A program made the position numbers and the translations under genes. 64,000 nt of DNA from NCBI GenBank assembly GCA_965261925.1, contig OZ253486.1, positions 2,170,001 through 2,234,000 on the forward strand. The letters are read 5' to 3'. Positions 25,515 to 34,373 of the stretch are shown here, piece by piece. Numbering within the stretch: position 1 is the stretch's first letter; each line of letters opens with the position of its first letter. The DNA comes from Bin87 sp965261925. GTDB taxonomy: Bacteria; Chloroflexota; Dehalococcoidia; Lucifugimonadales; UBA3495. Under the pieces are notes generated by a model. It did no database searches. It saw nothing but the letters and a program-made list of their open reading frames with translations, and was not told the origin of the DNA.

Positions 25515-26932
25515 GCGTTAACCTCTTCATTCCAATCCAGCATTATGATCTTTACCGCCTGTCCGGCGTTTTTTCGGGTCAGGTCGGATGGACAAATCGC
25601 CAGCCCGTTGGCCTTGGACAACGACGTCAGGATGTTCGATCCCTGCGGCCCCGTCGGCGTGGCAAACCACGTGCCGTCTCGTCGTTCGACCTCGACTCGC
25701 GCGTACACCCTTCGCCCGTCGCTGTTGAAAATCGGACCTGTGAGCACCCCTTCAACCGTGGGACGCGCCAGCAGGTCCCGTCCCAACATGCGCCGGACGG
25801 CCGCCCGGCCGAACATCTCGAACGCCAGTAGCGCGCTGACCGGGTTGCCTGGCAGTCCCAGCAACGGCAGGGGCTCGCGTCCTTCGCGATTGATCAGTCC
25901 GAACGCCAGCGGCTTGGCCGGTCGCATCCGCACCGACCAGAAGTTCATGTCCCCTCGCTGCTCCAGCACGTCCTTGACCATGTCGTAATCGCCCTTGGAC
26001 ACGCCGGCCGAGGTAACCAGCAGGTCCGAATCCGAGGCGGCGTCGATGCACCGATGCAGGTCGTCCAAGTTGTCCCGCGCGATGCCGATTATTTTCGCCA
26101 CCCCGCCGGCCGCGCGGACCGCCGCCGCTACGCTGCTGCTGTTGCTGTCGTAGATGTGACCCGGCTCGAGATCTTCGCCAACCGTGGTCAGCTCGTCTCC
26201 CGTTGACAGCACCGCAACTACCGGTCGCCGGATCACCCACGCCGTGGCAAGCCCCAACGATGCGAGAACTCCTGCTTCCGCCGGTCGAACCACCGTCCCC
26301 GCCGGCAACACCAACTCCCCCGCCTGCACGTCTTCGCCCGCCGGTCGTACGTTACTGCCCAATGGCAGCGCCTTGCGGATGGCGATTTCGTCCAGCGGCG
26401 TCCCCGTGCGCCTGCGTTCGAGTTCGTCAGTTTCCTCGAAGGGAACTACGGTGTCTGCGCCCGCGGGAACCGGTGCACCGGTCATGATCCGGATCGCGTT
26501 GCCCCTGGTGACCGTCTGGTCCGAGACCTGTCCTGCCGCGACCGCGGAAACCACCGACAGCGTCGGCGCCGTGTCGCTGGCGGCTGCGATGTCGGCGTGC
26601 AGCACCGCGTAGCCGTCCATGGCCGAGTTGGCCAGCGGCGGAAGGTTCAACGGCGATGTGACATCCTCCGCCAGCGCCAGGCCCAGGCATTCCAACACCG
26701 GCAATTCCACCGCGTCCCGCGGGCTGAAGTGGGCGATGATGCGCTCCAGGGCCTGCTCGACCTCCAGCATGTCTTCATGCCCGTGGCCGTCGTGGCGACC
26801 GCGATGGTGTCCATCGTGGCCGTGGTCGTGACCCCCGTGCGCGTCCTGCCCGTGGTCGTGGATACTCTCGTGGTCCCCGTCGCCGTGGGCGTCGTGGGCG
26901 TGCGGTTCTCGCGAGTGGGCGTGGGTAGTCAT
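25511..26932 (-). CDS. moeA: Molybdopterin molybdotransferase MoeA with His-rich N-terminal extension
   Basis: 473 residues; inserts molybdate into adenylated molybdopterin. The catalytic body begins ~residue 55 (EVEQALERIIAHF) and has PLANSAMDGYAV, IMTGAPVPAGADTVVPFE, STGDELTTVGE, YDSNSSSVAAAV, GVSKGDYDMV and GLPGNPVSALL. Unusually, residues 1-53 are rich in His, Asp and Gly (HAHDAHGDGDHE and DHGHDGHHRGRHDGHGHE), like metal-storage tails of nickel or zinc chaperones. ATG 26932 is preferred; a GTG lies 9 nt upstream. A MOSC protein elsewhere in the window also fits molybdenum enzymes. Confidence 0.93.
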   Translation of the reverse strand: MTTHAHSREPHAHDAHGDGDHESIHDHGQDAHGGHDHGHDGHHRGRHDGHGHEDMLEVEQALERIIAHFSPRDAVELPVLECLGLALAEDVTSPLNLPPLANSAMDGYAVLHADIAAASDTAPTLSVVSAVAAGQVSDQTVTRGNAIRIMTGAPVPAGADTVVPFEETDELERRRTGTPLDEIAIRKALPLGSNVRPAGEDVQAGELVLPAGTVVRPAEAGVLASLGLATAWVIRRPVVAVLSTGDELTTVGEDLEPGHIYDSNSSSVAAAVRAAGGVAKIIGIARDNLDDLHRCIDAASDSDLLVTSAGVSKGDYDMVKDVLEQRGDMNFWSVRMRPAKPLAFGLINREGREPLPLLGLPGNPVSALLAFEMFGRAAVRRMLGRDLLARPTVEGVLTGPIFNSDGRRVYARVEVERRDGTWFATPTGPQGSNILTSLSKANGLAICPSDLTRKNAGQAVKIIMLDWNEEVNA

Positions 26933-27020
26933 GGCAATCACGTCCGTAGCAGGGGTGACAGGCGGTTGGCGGCCAATAATCGTACCACACTCGTCCTACG
27001 GGTCAGAGCCCGGGTGTGCG

Positions 27021-29441
27021 TTACGCCCGAACGATCGCTCCGGCTTCCCGTTCCAACGCTCTGGTCAGCCCGTTCATCGCCCGGTTCACGTCTTCGGCGG
27101 TCAGTGTCCGGTCGGTGGCTCGGAACCGGATGCGGAAGGCCAGCGAACGCGTACCCTCTGGCACGTTTTCGCCGGCATACACGTCGAACAATTCGGCCCG
27201 TTCCACCAGCCGCACCCTTTCGATCAGGTTCTGGACCCTGGCCGCCGGCACGTCCGCCGGAACCACCAGCGCCAGGTCGCGATTGGCCGCCGGGAACCGC
27301 GACAGCGACTGGAATCGACCACCGTCCGGGCCCGCCCTCAGCAGATCTTCCAATCGCACCTCGAAATACACCACCGGATCCGGCCCCAGGTCGAACGCCT
27401 CGCGGATGTCGGGATGCAGTTCCCCGATCACGCCCACATCCGCTGCCTGACCAGAGCCCGCTGTCACTCGGGCGCAACGCCCCGGGTGGAACGTAGGCTG
27501 ATCCTGCGCCTCCAGCGACGTCGTGATTCCCACGCGGTTGAGCGCAGCCGCCAACGTTCCCGAAAGGTCGAAGAAGTCCAGGGGCTCGCCAGTGCTCAGC
27601 CAGTTGGCGTCGTAACGCGGCCCGCACATCACTCCCGCCGCAATCTCCCGCTCAACGGGCAGCCCCGGGGTCTGCGGGATGAACGCCCTTCCCAGTTCGA
27701 ACAGCCGGAATCCACCGTCGTTGTGTCCGCGGTTATAGGCCAAGGTATTCAGTATGCTGGCCGCCAGCGTCGGCCGCATGATGTCCTGCTCGGCGGACAT
27801 CGGGTTCGCCACCCTCAGTAGTGCGATGCCGTCGCCCGCTTCGCCGTGGTAGTTCAGCCGATCCAGATCCTCCGCGCTGACCAGCGGGTAGCTGATTGTC
27901 TCCTGCATCCCTGCCGCGGCAAGGGCATCGCGCAGTCCATCCTTCAGCGTCGTCATCGGGTTGGGCCGGTGGTAGGGGATCGGCGACGCAAGCATCGTGG
28001 TCGGCACTTCGTCGTACCCGATGATCCGGATCACTTCCTCGATCAGGTCCTCTTCGATGGCGATGTCGCCCCGCCAGTACGGCGGGTCCGCCTCGAGGCT
28101 GTCCGGCCCCGTGCGCCGTGTCGTGATACCGAGGCTTGCCAGCACCGTCTCCGCCCGGGCGATGTCCAGATCCATGCCCAGCACCTGCCGCATCCGCCCC
28201 ACCGTCAAGGGAACCGCAGGAACCTCGGCGTCCCCGCCGGGGAACACGTCGATGATCCCGGCCGCAGCCTGCCCGCCGGCCGTTTCCAGGATCAGCTGCG
28301 TCGCCCTCCGCAGCGCGATGGGCGCCAGTTCCGGCCGCAGCCCCTTCTCGAAGCGCAGGCTGGCCTCGGTTCGCAGGTTCAGGTCCGTGGAGGTTCTACG
28401 GTTGTTCAACGGGTGGAATGTCGCCGCTTCCAGCAGCATGTTGGTCGTGCTGCCCGTGATCTCGCTGTTCTCGCCGCCCATCACCCCGCCGATACCGATG
28501 GCCCGTGCCGGATCAGCGATCAGCAGGTTGTCGGCGGTCAGCTTGCGGTGCACCCCGTCCAGGGTCGTGAATTCCTCGCTGTCGGCTGCCCGCCTCACCA
28601 CCACGTGGCGGTCAGTCACCGTGTCCAGGTCAAAGGCGTGCAGCGGTTGGTTGAACTCCAGCATCACGTAGTTGGTCACGTCCACCACGTTGTTGATCGG
28701 CCGCAACCCGGCGCGATTCAGGCGTTCCTGCAACCAATGTGGCGAGGGTCCGATGTTGATCCCAGTGATGACCGAGGCTGTGTAGCGCGGGCAGAGTTCC
28801 GGATCTTCTATCGTAACCCGTGCCAGGTCCGCAGCCGGAACGTCCGATTCTTTGTATCCGGTCTCTGGAACCCGGACCGGCTGCCCGGTGATCGCTCCGA
28901 TCTCCCGCGCCACGCCCAAGACGGACAGGCAGTCGCCTCGATTAGGTGTCAGCTCCAATTCCAGGAATGTGTCGCCCAGCACTTCGTCCAGCGGCGCGCC
29001 CACGACCGCGTCGTCCGCAAGCACGATGATCCCTTCGTGCTCGTCGCTGATCTCCAGCTCCGCCTCCGAGCAGATCATCCCTTCCGACACCACGCCGCGT
29101 ATGGTGGCCGGCTTCAGCTCTTCTCTTCTGCCGGTGTGCATGTTCAGCAACGTCACGCCGGGTCGGGCAAAGCAGATCTTCTGCCCGGCTGCCACGTTCG
29201 GCGCGCCGCAAACCACCTCCAGCGTCGGACCGTCCCCCGGGTCAACCTCGCACAGCGTCAGGCTGTCGGCGTTCGGATGCGGCCGCGTCGCCTGCACGTA
29301 CCCAACCACGCAACCTTCCCAGCCGCCCCGTGTGAACACGTCACCCGCCTCGATGCCGCCCATGGTCAGCCGGTGCGCCAACTCATCGGGGCCGAGCGTA
29401 ATGTCAACGTATTGTGAAAGCCAGGAAAAAGGAATCAGCAT
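27021..29441 (-). CDS. pheT: Phenylalanine-tRNA ligase beta subunit
   Basis: 806 residues, full length. The N-terminal MLIPFSWLSQYVDI, tRNA-binding EMAP/OB domain (GCVVGYVQATRPHPNADSLTLCEVD, with VCGAPNVAAGQK), B3/B4 editing domain, B5 domain and the C-terminal anticodon-binding domain (SRFPAANRDLALVVP, AFRIRFRATDRTLTAEDVN) are all recognisable in order. It normally forms an operon with pheS. Here a DUF4258/DUF2283 pair is interposed, with its stop 21 nt upstream. Confidence 0.97.
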   Translation of the reverse strand: MLIPFSWLSQYVDITLGPDELAHRLTMGGIEAGDVFTRGGWEGCVVGYVQATRPHPNADSLTLCEVDPGDGPTLEVVCGAPNVAAGQKICFARPGVTLLNMHTGRREELKPATIRGVVSEGMICSEAELEISDEHEGIIVLADDAVVGAPLDEVLGDTFLELELTPNRGDCLSVLGVAREIGAITGQPVRVPETGYKESDVPAADLARVTIEDPELCPRYTASVITGINIGPSPHWLQERLNRAGLRPINNVVDVTNYVMLEFNQPLHAFDLDTVTDRHVVVRRAADSEEFTTLDGVHRKLTADNLLIADPARAIGIGGVMGGENSEITGSTTNMLLEAATFHPLNNRRTSTDLNLRTEASLRFEKGLRPELAPIALRRATQLILETAGGQAAAGIIDVFPGGDAEVPAVPLTVGRMRQVLGMDLDIARAETVLASLGITTRRTGPDSLEADPPYWRGDIAIEEDLIEEVIRIIGYDEVPTTMLASPIPYHRPNPMTTLKDGLRDALAAAGMQETISYPLVSAEDLDRLNYHGEAGDGIALLRVANPMSAEQDIMRPTLAASILNTLAYNRGHNDGGFRLFELGRAFIPQTPGLPVEREIAAGVMCGPRYDANWLSTGEPLDFFDLSGTLAAALNRVGITTSLEAQDQPTFHPGRCARVTAGSGQAADVGVIGELHPDIREAFDLGPDPVVYFEVRLEDLLRAGPDGGRFQSLSRFPAANRDLALVVPADVPAARVQNLIERVRLVERAELFDVYAGENVPEGTRSLAFRIRFRATDRTLTAEDVNRAMNGLTRALEREAGAIVRA

Positions 29442-29461
29442 GGTAGTTCACGATTGAATTC

Positions 29462-30193
29462 TCAAATGGAAATGAAACCGTCCGACAGCCAGGGATAAAC
29501 GCGGTCGTGGGGCGGAATGATAGCGATATGTACCCAATTGTTGCTGGGCGCATCCGGCCACGTCACCCATCTTCCGGGTGAAATGGCTTCCCTGTGCCGT
29601 AGCAGGCCGTAAGGATCAACAAATGCGCCGACGCCTATCGCACCCGGGCATTCGGATTGAATGGTTTGCGAAAGTTGGTCAATGGACGAACGAAGCCGCT
29701 CGCGTTCGATATGCAGTTGTTCCGAAAGCGCAGATGGCTCGCGCTGTGAGCCATCTGCGGCCCACAGTATACTACCGCGATAGTGCTGCAAATCAGCACA
29801 CAGCAAAGCACCGCCACTCTGCTCGCTCACAATCAAGCCGGAGTCGCCAGAGGATACAACCTGCAACGGTAGTTCGACTGCTGAGATAAAGCGTTCTATC
29901 TTTCGCAATAAGGTCTGCCGCAGATATGCCGCCGAGTATTTATTATGACGCAACCCTAGCCAGACTAACGCCGCAGCGAAGACGCCGTACGCAAGCAGAG
30001 CCGGCTCTGAGCCGGAGCGATCGGTGTCATCCCAGAGAACTTCTAAACCTACGATGTCGTTGTCCGGGCTGAAGTCAACTATGAAATTATCGGCAACTTC
30101 TAAGCTGACTTCGTAAGGTAAGTCGGCGAAGCGCACGTACATCGCCTCTGGATGGCGTCTTACGTACGGCAAGTTTTTCGTTACTGAGGACAT
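29462..30193 (-). CDS. DUF2283-type N-terminus fused to an unrecognised C-terminal region
   Basis: 243 residues. Residues ~18-55 (AMYVRFADLPYEVSLEVADN, then VDFSPDNDIVGLEVL) match the short DUF2283 domain. The family is usually a free protein of about 60-80 residues, so the extra ~185 residues are unusual. They contain a hydrophobic stretch (ALLAYGVFAAALVWLGL), a charged helix (SEQLHIERERLRSSIDQLSQT) and a Trp/Pro-rich end, none of which I recognise. The start overlaps the stop of the DUF4258 frame upstream. Base composition is visibly less GC-rich than pheS and pheT on either side, suggesting later arrival. Confidence 0.68.
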   Translation of the reverse strand: MSSVTKNLPYVRRHPEAMYVRFADLPYEVSLEVADNFIVDFSPDNDIVGLEVLWDDTDRSGSEPALLAYGVFAAALVWLGLRHNKYSAAYLRQTLLRKIERFISAVELPLQVVSSGDSGLIVSEQSGGALLCADLQHYRGSILWAADGSQREPSALSEQLHIERERLRSSIDQLSQTIQSECPGAIGVGAFVDPYGLLRHREAISPGRWVTWPDAPSNNWVHIAIIPPHDRVYPWLSDGFISI

Positions 30194-30420
30194 AGGAACC
30201 GCCTATCTGGATGTACCGTGATGACGAAATTGCGTTGCTTAATGCGCACCACAACACGGAAAGGGTGCCGTTCTCCAGGTACACAGCGGAGAAATCAAAT
30301 ATGGTCTGGCTTGAGGTCTGGCTCAATACGGTCCGGATCCGCAAGACACAACGCAACTGCGTCCTCGGATATTCCCCGCTCCGCCATCCGTTCCCGCGCG
30401 TGCCCGCTGTATTCAATCAT
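30181..30420 (-). pseudogene. DUF4258-type small protein with in-frame UGA at codon 42
   Basis: Reading from ATG 30420 gives I-E-Y-S-G-H-A-R-E-R-M-A-E-R-G-I-S-E-D, the DUF4258 signature, up to D-H-I at codon 41. Then comes TGA (30297-30295), and the same frame continues F-L-R-C ... R-V-V-V-R-I-K-Q-R-N-F-V-I-T-V-H-P-D to TAA at 30181. In the family the stop position is commonly Trp, so one G-to-A change (TGG to TGA) explains it. The 3' end overlaps the DUF2283 start by 13 nt, an operon-type overlap. DUF4258 and DUF2283 genes are often adjacent and have been suggested to form toxin-antitoxin-like pairs (from memory, not proven). Confidence 0.75.
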
Positions 30421-30437
30421 ACTACCGGACGGGCGCA

Positions 30438-31487
30438 TCAGAACTGCCGCAAAAACCTCACGTCGTTCCTGTAGAAATGTCGGATGTCATCGATCCCGTA
30501 TTTCAGCATCCCGATGCGTTCCGGCCCCATCCCGAACGCGAACCCCGTGTAACGCTGTGGGTCGTACCCGACCCCTTGCAGGACCCGCGGATGCACCATC
30601 CCCGCGCCCATGATCTCGATCCAGTCCTCGTCGCGATTGATCGGCCGCCTTCCCGTCTCCGGATCTACAAAGTTGGAGATGGACATATCCACGCCCGGTT
30701 CGACGAATGGGAAGTAGTCGCACCGGAACCGTATCTGCCGGTCTTCCCCGAACACCCGCCGGGCGAATTCGTAAAGCGTACCCTTCAGATCGGCGAAGGT
30801 GATCCCCTCTGCCACTGCCAGTCCTTCAACCTGGTAGAAATGCCATTCGTGCGTGGCGTCGGTCGCCTCGTAGCGGTAGCACTTGCCCGGCACCACGACC
30901 CTCACCGGCGGGTCCTGCGCTTCCATCACCCGCGCCTGCATCGGCGACGTGTGCGTCCGCAACAGCATCGGCTGCTGCTCCTCTTCGTTCACATAATCCA
31001 CCCACAGCGAGTTCCACATGTCCCGCGCCGGATGCCCAGCCGGTATGTTGAGCATTTCGAAGTTGTAGTGGTCCAGTTCAACCTCTGGCCCCTCTACGAC
31101 GCTGAACCCCATGCCCATGAACGCGGCGCAGATCTCGCGCACTATCTGCGTGGTCGGATGCAGCCGACCGGTCACCACCGGCCGGCCCGGCAGCGTAACG
31201 TCCAGCGCATCTTGGGATGCCAAGGCGGCCTGCGCTATTTCCCGTGTCCGCTTGGCCAGCGCCTCTTCCAGCGCGTTCTTGGCTTGGTTGGCCCGGGAAC
31301 CGATCTCGCGCCGTTGCTCCGGTTCCAGTTGAGGCAGCGATCGCAACAATCCCGTCAACCGTCCCCGGCGTCCCAGGTAGGCTACGCGCCACTCCTCCAC
31401 CCCGTCGGCCGCACCGATGGCGTCGAGCTCGACCAGCGCGTCGCGGGTGAGCGTGTCTATGGATTCTACGGATGGAGCGTCTGGCAT
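30438..31487 (-). CDS. pheS: Phenylalanine-tRNA ligase alpha subunit
   Basis: 349 residues; catalytic subunit charging tRNA-Phe. The N-terminal coiled coil is followed by class II motifs: motif 1 around GFSVVEGPEVELDHYNFEMLN, motif 2 RTHTSPMQARVM ... GKCYRYEATDATHEWHFYQVEGL, motif 3 GFAFGMGPERIGMLKYGI. HPTTQI and FRCDYFPFVEPGVDM are also diagnostic. ATG 31487 is chosen; TTG 31502 with AAGGA immediately adjacent is less likely. pheT follows ~1 kb downstream rather than directly. Confidence 0.96.
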   Translation of the reverse strand: MPDAPSVESIDTLTRDALVELDAIGAADGVEEWRVAYLGRRGRLTGLLRSLPQLEPEQRREIGSRANQAKNALEEALAKRTREIAQAALASQDALDVTLPGRPVVTGRLHPTTQIVREICAAFMGMGFSVVEGPEVELDHYNFEMLNIPAGHPARDMWNSLWVDYVNEEEQQPMLLRTHTSPMQARVMEAQDPPVRVVVPGKCYRYEATDATHEWHFYQVEGLAVAEGITFADLKGTLYEFARRVFGEDRQIRFRCDYFPFVEPGVDMSISNFVDPETGRRPINRDEDWIEIMGAGMVHPRVLQGVGYDPQRYTGFAFGMGPERIGMLKYGIDDIRHFYRNDVRFLRQF

Positions 31488-31557
31488 GGGCGTGGAAACC
31501 AATCCTTGGCAAATACAAAATGGGCATCAAAATTATAAGCAGCGCCTTTCCGAAGGG

Positions 31558-32454
31558 TCAAGAAATCTGGATACCCAAACGCTCAGCTAACCATGCGCCT
31601 CGCGCCAGGCCGTGCACGTGCCCGCCTCCCTCGGCCGCCCCGTCGTAGACCCTGAAATCGCACGCCGGGAGCGCCCGAGCCAACTCTTCGGCGCAGGACA
31701 ATGGACATACGCTTCGGTCAAATCTCCCGGCGCTCATCAGCACCGGACAAGACACCGCGCCGGCCGTGTCCACTGGATTCACCGTGGACAGCAGTTCCGT
31801 CACGTCCTCTCGGAGATCCGGATGGACCCGCAGGTAGTCTCCAAGCTCCGCCAGCGGATACCCCAAACCCGGCTCCAAGCCGGCTGGATGACCCAGCGCC
31901 AGCGGTGTGTCCGCGGCTACCGCGCATACCCCAGGTCGGTGGGCTGCTGCAGCCAACGCGAGGCTGGCGCCCAGTCCAGCTCCGGTCAGGGCCACGTCAC
32001 CCGACAACGCGGCGACATTCTGCCCGGCCAACACGTCCACGGCGCGCAGTGTATCCGCATAAGCTCCGAAGAGCGTGTAGGTATCGGCGCTTGCGATGCC
32101 GTCGGTCAGCAGCCCTGGATAACTGGCTCTCACCTGCCCATCGCTGTTCCGTTGCCCTCGATGGGTCGCGTTCATCACCACCGCCCTTTGGCGAAGCGGC
32201 GTGTAGATGATGTCGTGCACGCTCGCATAGTCGGGCATTCGTACCAATGCCGGAAACGGCCCGTCCCCGTGCGGCACGGACAGCCACGCGAACAAGCGGT
32301 GCCCGCCGGTGCCGGTGTACCGCATCCGAAACACGTCCCACTCCGGTTGAGAGTAAAACGCGTCCCGTTCCACCTCGATATTCGTACCGGTTTCGGCCAG
32401 CTGGGTCTCGATCTTTTCCCAGAACGCGTCTGAACGTCCTCGTGCCGATGTCAT
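31558..32454 (-). CDS. Acetyl-xylan-esterase-like alpha/beta hydrolase lacking the serine nucleophile
   Basis: 298 residues, paralogue of the gene just upstream and of the AXE1/cephalosporin-C deacetylase family. Shared blocks: RLFAWLSVPHGDGPFPALV, YPGLLTDGIASADTYTLFGAYAD. Where family members have G-x-S-x-G, this one reads TGAGLGASLAL: the nucleophile Ser is Gly. Asp (AGRFDRSVCP) and His (GGGHVHG) of the triad remain. So it is probably not an ordinary esterase; it may bind a ligand or use the nearby Ser. ATG 32454 overlaps the preceding stop (ATGA), showing translational coupling. Confidence 0.8.
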   Translation of the reverse strand: MTSARGRSDAFWEKIETQLAETGTNIEVERDAFYSQPEWDVFRMRYTGTGGHRLFAWLSVPHGDGPFPALVRMPDYASVHDIIYTPLRQRAVVMNATHRGQRNSDGQVRASYPGLLTDGIASADTYTLFGAYADTLRAVDVLAGQNVAALSGDVALTGAGLGASLALAAAAHRPGVCAVAADTPLALGHPAGLEPGLGYPLAELGDYLRVHPDLREDVTELLSTVNPVDTAGAVSCPVLMSAGRFDRSVCPLSCAEELARALPACDFRVYDGAAEGGGHVHGLARGAWLAERLGIQIS

Positions 32455-33392
32455 GGCGTCTGCCCGCTGCTCACGCCGATGCGTTCCTCCAGCCACTTCC
32501 GTTCCCGCCCCGGATACTCGTGGGCGTTGCCGTGACCCGACTCCGGGAACAGCCATAGCTCTCGTTCACCGCCCAGCAGTCGGTATGCCGCGTAGCTCGT
32601 TTCCGGCGGGCACACCTCGTCCTCCATTGCGATCCCCACCACCATTGGGGACTCGATCCGTGGCGCAAAATTCACCGCGTCAAAGTACCGCAGCGTCCCC
32701 AGAATCTGTTCCGTCCTGTCCGGATGCGCCCGTTGGTAGCAGGAAAGTTCGTCGTAAGGATAGCTGCGCAACATTGCCATCGATTCGGGAAAGCAGCACA
32801 GGAACGGGTAGCCCGCCACGCCGGCCTTGATCTCCGGTCGCAACGCAGACGTGATCAGCGTTAGCCCGCCACCCTGGCTGCTCCCGCAACAGTAGATCCG
32901 CTCGGCGTCGATCTCCGGCCGCGACAGGAGGAAGTCCACGCCCCGCATGCAGTCCGCGATCACACCCTTGTAGCCGTAGGTGTCGCGATCCTCCACTCCG
33001 CTGGTCAGCAGACCCGGATACCCGGGATTGAACTCGGAACTGCTCGGCAGCTTGCCCCGTACCGCCACCGACAGCACCGCCACTCCCTTCGCTCCCCAAT
33101 CCCGTCGCAGAGCCGGCTCCGATTTGTACCCCGGGAGGTGCAGGATAGCGGGAAACGGCGCGTCCCCCGCCGTCGGTACCGCGTACCACGCGAAAATCTC
33201 CAACCCGCCCAGGCTGCGGTACGTGGCTTGGTATACCTTGATCGTGTCCGTGCTCCGCAGCGCATCGGCCTCGGTCGTCGCATCCAGTGGTAATCCGGCT
33301 AGCTCCGTCCGCACTGCGTCCCAAAAGCTGTCGAAATCGTCGGGACACGTAACCGATGTGCGAAACGATTCCAGATCCTGTCGCGTGGCCAT
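32451..33392 (-). CDS. Acetyl-xylan esterase / cephalosporin-C deacetylase family hydrolase
   Basis: 313 residues. Substrate-loop blocks LEIFAWYAVPTAGDAPFPAILHLPGY and YPGLLTSGVEDRDTYGYKGVIADCMRG are family hallmarks. The nucleophile elbow is GSSQGG (intact Ser), with Asp in GIAMEDEVCPP and His in ESGHGNAHEY. It removes acetyl groups from sugars or other small esters; no signal peptide, so the substrate is probably taken up first. ATG 33392 has AGGAG 8 nt upstream. First gene of a two-gene operon with the nucleophile-less paralogue. Confidence 0.88.
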   Translation of the reverse strand: MATRQDLESFRTSVTCPDDFDSFWDAVRTELAGLPLDATTEADALRSTDTIKVYQATYRSLGGLEIFAWYAVPTAGDAPFPAILHLPGYKSEPALRRDWGAKGVAVLSVAVRGKLPSSSEFNPGYPGLLTSGVEDRDTYGYKGVIADCMRGVDFLLSRPEIDAERIYCCGSSQGGGLTLITSALRPEIKAGVAGYPFLCCFPESMAMLRSYPYDELSCYQRAHPDRTEQILGTLRYFDAVNFAPRIESPMVVGIAMEDEVCPPETSYAAYRLLGGERELWLFPESGHGNAHEYPGRERKWLEERIGVSSGQTP

Positions 33393-33664
33393 CCAATAAC
33401 TCCTCATGGTCGGTAGACCGGCTCATTATAGCCCCGCATCCCGTCCTGCGAACCCTTGCGGATACTGGGTTTCTCGCCTACGCCAATGCGGCTCTCCCTC
33501 CGCATACCCATTTGAGGTCAAGCGGCGCTCACCAGCTTGATGTCAAACTGTCATAGGGATTACGCAGTTGTAGCGGGTGGTTTAGGGAAGCGCCAACGGG
33601 TCGAGTATATTGTGGGCCATCAGTTGGCTCCAAGGATGGTGACGGAGCATCAACGCGGCGCGGT

Positions 33665-34135
33665 GTGATGAAGTGGACTACATTGAGTTTCTGGTGGCGG
33701 CATCGGGCGTTGTCAACCGGCAGCGCCGTAAGCCCCGGCCCACGGCGCCTCGACACGCCCGCTGAGGCGACAGCCTCCCGACACGGAGGCGCAGTGGCGG
33801 GAAGTTGGTCCACTGGTGCAGCGGGCGGCTGGGGTGCTGGCGCTGGAGACACCATATTGGACAAGCCTTACGCCAAGAAGATGAAACTGGTGTCTCGATA
33901 TTGAAGGGGCAAGCCTGGATAAGGGGTGTGGGGCAACAACCTGATGGCGTTGCTCCGGACCGACGGCAACGCGCTGCTGCCCTGCGATGTCCGGATCTAT
34001 GACGAGCCATTGAGCGGATTGACCAAGAACGATCATTTCCGGCGGATACCGCTGATGGCTCGGGAGCGTGGGTTTCAGCCTCGAAAGGTTTTTTGACAGC
34101 CCCTGGTACCAACTCTCCCCAACTGCGTTAGTCCT
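33665..34135 (+). pseudogene. Decayed DDE transposase (IS4/IS701-like)
   Basis: Fragments of one transposase in several frames. The first (ending near 33900) reads LEDTILDKPYAKKMKLVSRY, the first-Asp block. The next (about 33935-34094) reads NLMALLRTDGNALLPCDVRIYDEP, then TKNDHFRRIPLMARERGFQPRKVF. After one extra T in the T6 run at 34089-34094 the frame would continue DSPWYQLSPN, the second-Asp block (D-S-x-W-Y). At least two frameshifts and stops are present. No clear terminal repeats were found. The rest of 33393-34373 holds the repeat copy B and no gene. Confidence 0.75.
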
Positions 34136-34141
34136 GTGAAA

Positions 34142-34256
34142 TTGCGAGCGAAGGGTGACAATCTCGGCGCAGTAGCACGGGTATTTGTCGAAGCCGGTCA
34201 CATCGCATCGTGACCGCCGCTTCGTGTCTTTACTAACGACAATAATCGAACGGCCC
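34142..34256 (+). repeat. Dispersed intergenic repeat, copy B
   Basis: Partner of 6003-6119: TTGCGAGCG, ACAATCTCG, CGTGACCGCCGC and AATAATCGAA with GGCCC-like sequence in the same order. It lies between the transposase remnant and the binding-protein gene, on the same strand relative to the following gene as copy A. Confidence 0.6.
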
Positions 34257-34373
34257 TGGTGTCCGATTGTGCTCGATTGGCAGCAGTTTGACCTGGTGAT
34301 AGACTGCGCCTTAACGATGCGTTTTGACCCGCGTTGTATCCGGTGGCAACTCATTAACACGGGAGGTGATCCG

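Noticed and set aside
30295..30297. Selenocysteine or programmed recoding at the DUF4258 UGA
   Set aside because: The family has Trp-like or variable residues here, no selenocysteine insertion hairpin is evident, and a single TGG-to-TGA change explains it; nonsense mutation preferred.
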